A stretch of 7,321 nt of DNA from Thermomicrobiaceae bacterium (lineage in GTDB: Bacteria; Chloroflexota; Chloroflexia; Thermomicrobiales; Thermomicrobiaceae): assembly GCA_025966355.1 (NCBI GenBank), contig JAICWZ010000092.1, positions 1 through 7,321 on the forward strand. The letters are read 5' to 3'. Shown here piece by piece: positions 5,736-7,321 of this stretch. A model generated the notes under the pieces. It was not told where the DNA came from, searched no databases, and saw only the letters and a program-made list of their open reading frames with translations. The position numbers were made by a program, and so were the translations under genes. Numbering within the stretch: the first letter of the stretch is position 1; every line of letters starts with the position of its first letter.

Positions 5736-6713
5736 ATGAATCGGTGGTTGGTAATTGCTGTTGTTGTGTTATCAGGATTGGGATCGGTTCGCTTCGCATC
5801 GGCTGCAGGCAATAGCTTTACCGTCGCACTCTCGCCGAATTCCGGGCCAACTGGGACGACGGTGACCATCACCGGGCAAGGGGCGGAACCCGTGTCAACT
5901 GTATACGTCCTCTGGACCCCGTGGTTTTCCGGGGAGTCCTGTGGGCCGCAACCTCGCGACGCCGAGTTGGTCGCGCAGGTATCTGCTGACAATCAGGGTG
6001 CTTTCACCGCTACGCATCATGCTCAGCAGTTACCCAACTACGGCAACGACAGCTGGGAGGGAATCATCTACCTAGCCAAGACGACCGTGGCAGGGAGCGA
6101 AATCACGTCGAATTACGTTTGCTTCCGCTTCACTGGAATGGCATCATCGGACGTGCAGTACTTCCCAGAGACCGGGCACTCAGTTGGGCACGGCTTCCTG
6201 CGCTATTGGCAGCAGTTCGGCGGCTTGCCGATCTTTGGCTACCCAATTACCGACGAGATGCAGGAGAATGGTCTTACTGTCCAATACTTCGAGCGAGCGC
6301 GATTCGAATGGCATCCAGGTTCCGATCCCGCTCGCTACGACGTTGAGCTAGGACTGGTCGGCGTGGAAGCTGCTCAAACCTTTGGCCTGTATCACATCGC
6401 AGTCTTCGCACCCTTGTTCGTCCTGCCTGCGACGCCGGCCTCGCGATCGGACTGCAGCTACTTCGCGGCGACTCAGCACAACCTCTGTGGCGGATTCCGA
6501 GCTTATTGGGAAAAGTTCGGTGGGCTCGCGATCTTTGGCTATCCCATTAGCGAGGAGTTCGTGCAGGATCCATCGTCAGGAGAAGTGGTGCAATACTTCG
6601 AACGAGCTCGGTTCGAGTGGCATCCTGGTACCAACTCGGCTCGCTACGACGTGGAACTCGGCCTGGTGGGCGCCAGGGCGTTCCAGTTCCATCATCCAAC
6701 GCTGTCGCCATAG
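5736..6713 (+). CDS. Secreted protein: Ig/IPT-like domain plus two FGYP/WHPG repeat modules
   Basis: A 325-aa exported protein, third gene of the sigma/anti-sigma unit, 58 bases after the anti-sigma. Residues 1-23 form a signal peptide (MNRWLVIAVVVLSGLGSVRFASA, likely cut after ASA). Residues about 27-133 look like a beta-sandwich of Ig/IPT type (SPNSGPTGTTVTITGQG), with C69 and C129 able to form a disulfide. Two related modules follow at 143-209 and 243-312. Each reads YF...GF..YW..FGGL.IFGYPI..E...VQYFERARFEWHPG...ARYDVELGLVG, with C240/C251 leading into the second. Such modules are frequent in secreted Chloroflexota proteins, often beside peptidases. Their function is unknown, with cell-wall or ligand binding as guesses. 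No catalytic domain, sorting motif or C-terminal anchor is visible. ATG 5736 follows AAGG (5724-5727) by eight bases. An in-frame GTG at 5727 would add only three residues. Confidence 0.88.
   Translation: MNRWLVIAVVVLSGLGSVRFASAAGNSFTVALSPNSGPTGTTVTITGQGAEPVSTVYVLWTPWFSGESCGPQPRDAELVAQVSADNQGAFTATHHAQQLPNYGNDSWEGIIYLAKTTVAGSEITSNYVCFRFTGMASSDVQYFPETGHSVGHGFLRYWQQFGGLPIFGYPITDEMQENGLTVQYFERARFEWHPGSDPARYDVELGLVGVEAAQTFGLYHIAVFAPLFVLPATPASRSDCSYFAATQHNLCGGFRAYWEKFGGLAIFGYPISEEFVQDPSSGEVVQYFERARFEWHPGTNSARYDVELGLVGARAFQFHHPTLSP
6160..6669 (+). repeat. Two homologous 67-70-codon modules in the secreted protein gene
   Basis: Module 1 (codons 143-209, about 6162-6362) and module 2 (codons 243-312, about 6462-6671) encode the same repeat. 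Over the 25 best-conserved codons (VQYFERARFEWHPG plus ARYDVELGLVG) I count 11 synonymous and no amino-acid-changing differences. This means an old duplication kept under strong protein-level selection, not a recent tandem copy. Confidence 0.8.
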
Positions 6714-6745
6714 CGCCAAGCTGTCTTATCCACTAAACAACCGTC

Positions 6746-7321
6746 TCACGGCTTCCCGAGCCATTGCTGATACCAGGCGAGCACGCGGCGCAGGATGTCG
6801 CGCTGGTGGGCGCGTTCGCGGACGCCGTGCGGCTCGCGCGGGTAGACCACGAGCTGCACCGGCACGTCGCGCCCGCGCAGGGCGCGCTCGAAGCCGATCG
6901 CCTGGCTGACCGGCACGCGTTCGTCGTTCTTGCCGTGGAGCATCAAGAGCGGCGTTTCGGCCCGTAACGCAAATGAGATCGGCGAGACTTCGTCGGCGCG
7001 ACGTGGGCCGACGCCGTCCCAGGGATGGCTGCCGCCGAGGACGCTTTCGAAGGTCGGCAGGTCGCTGGTCAGCGTCATCATGTTCCAGTCGGAGACGCCG
7101 GCGCCCATGACCCCGGCCTTGAAGCGATTGGTCTGCCCGACGGCCCAGGCGGTCATGAAGCCGCCCTGGCTCCAGCCGCCGATGCCGAGCCGCTCCGGGT
7201 CGGCGATGCCGCGCTCGATGGCGGCGTCGACCATCGAGAGGACATCGGGAAAATCACCGACGCCGACATTGCCGCGCGCCTGGGTCGCGAACCAGTGGCC
7301 ATGCCCCACGCCGCCACGATA
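6746..7321 (-). CDS. S9-family (prolyl oligopeptidase-type) serine peptidase, C-terminal part
   Basis: The frame is open from the right edge to TGA (complement of 6746-6748) and gives 191 residues of the alpha/beta-hydrolase catalytic domain. The whole triad is present: the nucleophile serine in GIGGWSQGGF (S51 of the visible part), aspartate in HGKNDERVP (D133) and histidine in REPHGVRER (H165). The entry segment YRGGVGHGHWFATQARG matches the NPRGS/GYG-type region that precedes the nucleophile in S9 peptidases. Relatives cleave short peptides or acyl-peptides, and the missing N-terminal beta-propeller would normally limit substrate size. The GTG at 7309 is inside the conserved domain and is not the real start. 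The C-terminus (LAWYQQWLGKP) is complete. The gene is convergent to the secreted-protein gene with only 32 bases between stops and no evident terminator hairpin. GC is among the highest in the window. Confidence 0.92.
   Translation of the reverse strand, partial: YRGGVGHGHWFATQARGNVGVGDFPDVLSMVDAAIERGIADPERLGIGGWSQGGFMTAWAVGQTNRFKAGVMGAGVSDWNMMTLTSDLPTFESVLGGSHPWDGVGPRRADEVSPISFALRAETPLLMLHGKNDERVPVSQAIGFERALRGRDVPVQLVVYPREPHGVRERAHQRDILRRVLAWYQQWLGKP

Overview
The window looks like chromosomal DNA from a GC-rich bacterium, most likely a member of the Chloroflexota (Thermomicrobia-like). This rests on high GC in the coding regions, a Ddn/DUF385-type deazaflavin-dependent nitroreductase homologue, an ECF sigma factor next to a membrane anti-sigma with a DUF4367-like outer domain, and a secreted protein with two copies of a 'YWxxFGG...FGYPI...VQYFERARFEWHPG' module that I associate with this phylum. 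The taxonomy is inferred from family knowledge, not from a marker gene.

Layout from left to right: (1) the 3' end of a small cupin gene (+, cut by the window edge). (2) Convergent to it, an enoyl-CoA hydratase/isomerase (crotonase) gene on the minus strand, with a good sigma70-type promoter and a 12-bp palindrome at the predicted start of transcription. (3) A DinB-family metal-site protein, also minus strand, ending in front of a 10-bp perfect hairpin. (4) A 437-bp divergent spacer holding the perfect -10 box of the next gene and possibly an eroded coding remnant. (5) A Ddn-like F420-type oxidoreductase gene (+). (6) Convergent to it, an uncharacterised 310-aa protein (-) with a PD-(D/E)XK nuclease-like core. 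(7) A 619-bp AT-richer spacer with no gene I can defend. (8) A three-gene unit on the plus strand: ECF sigma factor, single-pass membrane anti-sigma candidate, and secreted two-module protein. (9) Convergent to that, the C-terminal catalytic domain of an S9 (prolyl oligopeptidase-type) serine peptidase, running off the right edge.

The left half is a patchwork of single metabolic or housekeeping genes in alternating orientation, without an obvious shared pathway. The best candidate for a functional system is the sigma / anti-sigma / secreted-protein unit at 4308-6713. The sigma factor would be held at the membrane by the anti-sigma, whose outer domain could sense an envelope signal. The co-transcribed exported protein, with an Ig/IPT-like N-terminal domain and two repeat modules, would be a partner or output of that pathway. 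The 310-aa PD-(D/E)XK-like protein is the second item of interest, because its nuclease-like motif lacks the usual lysine.
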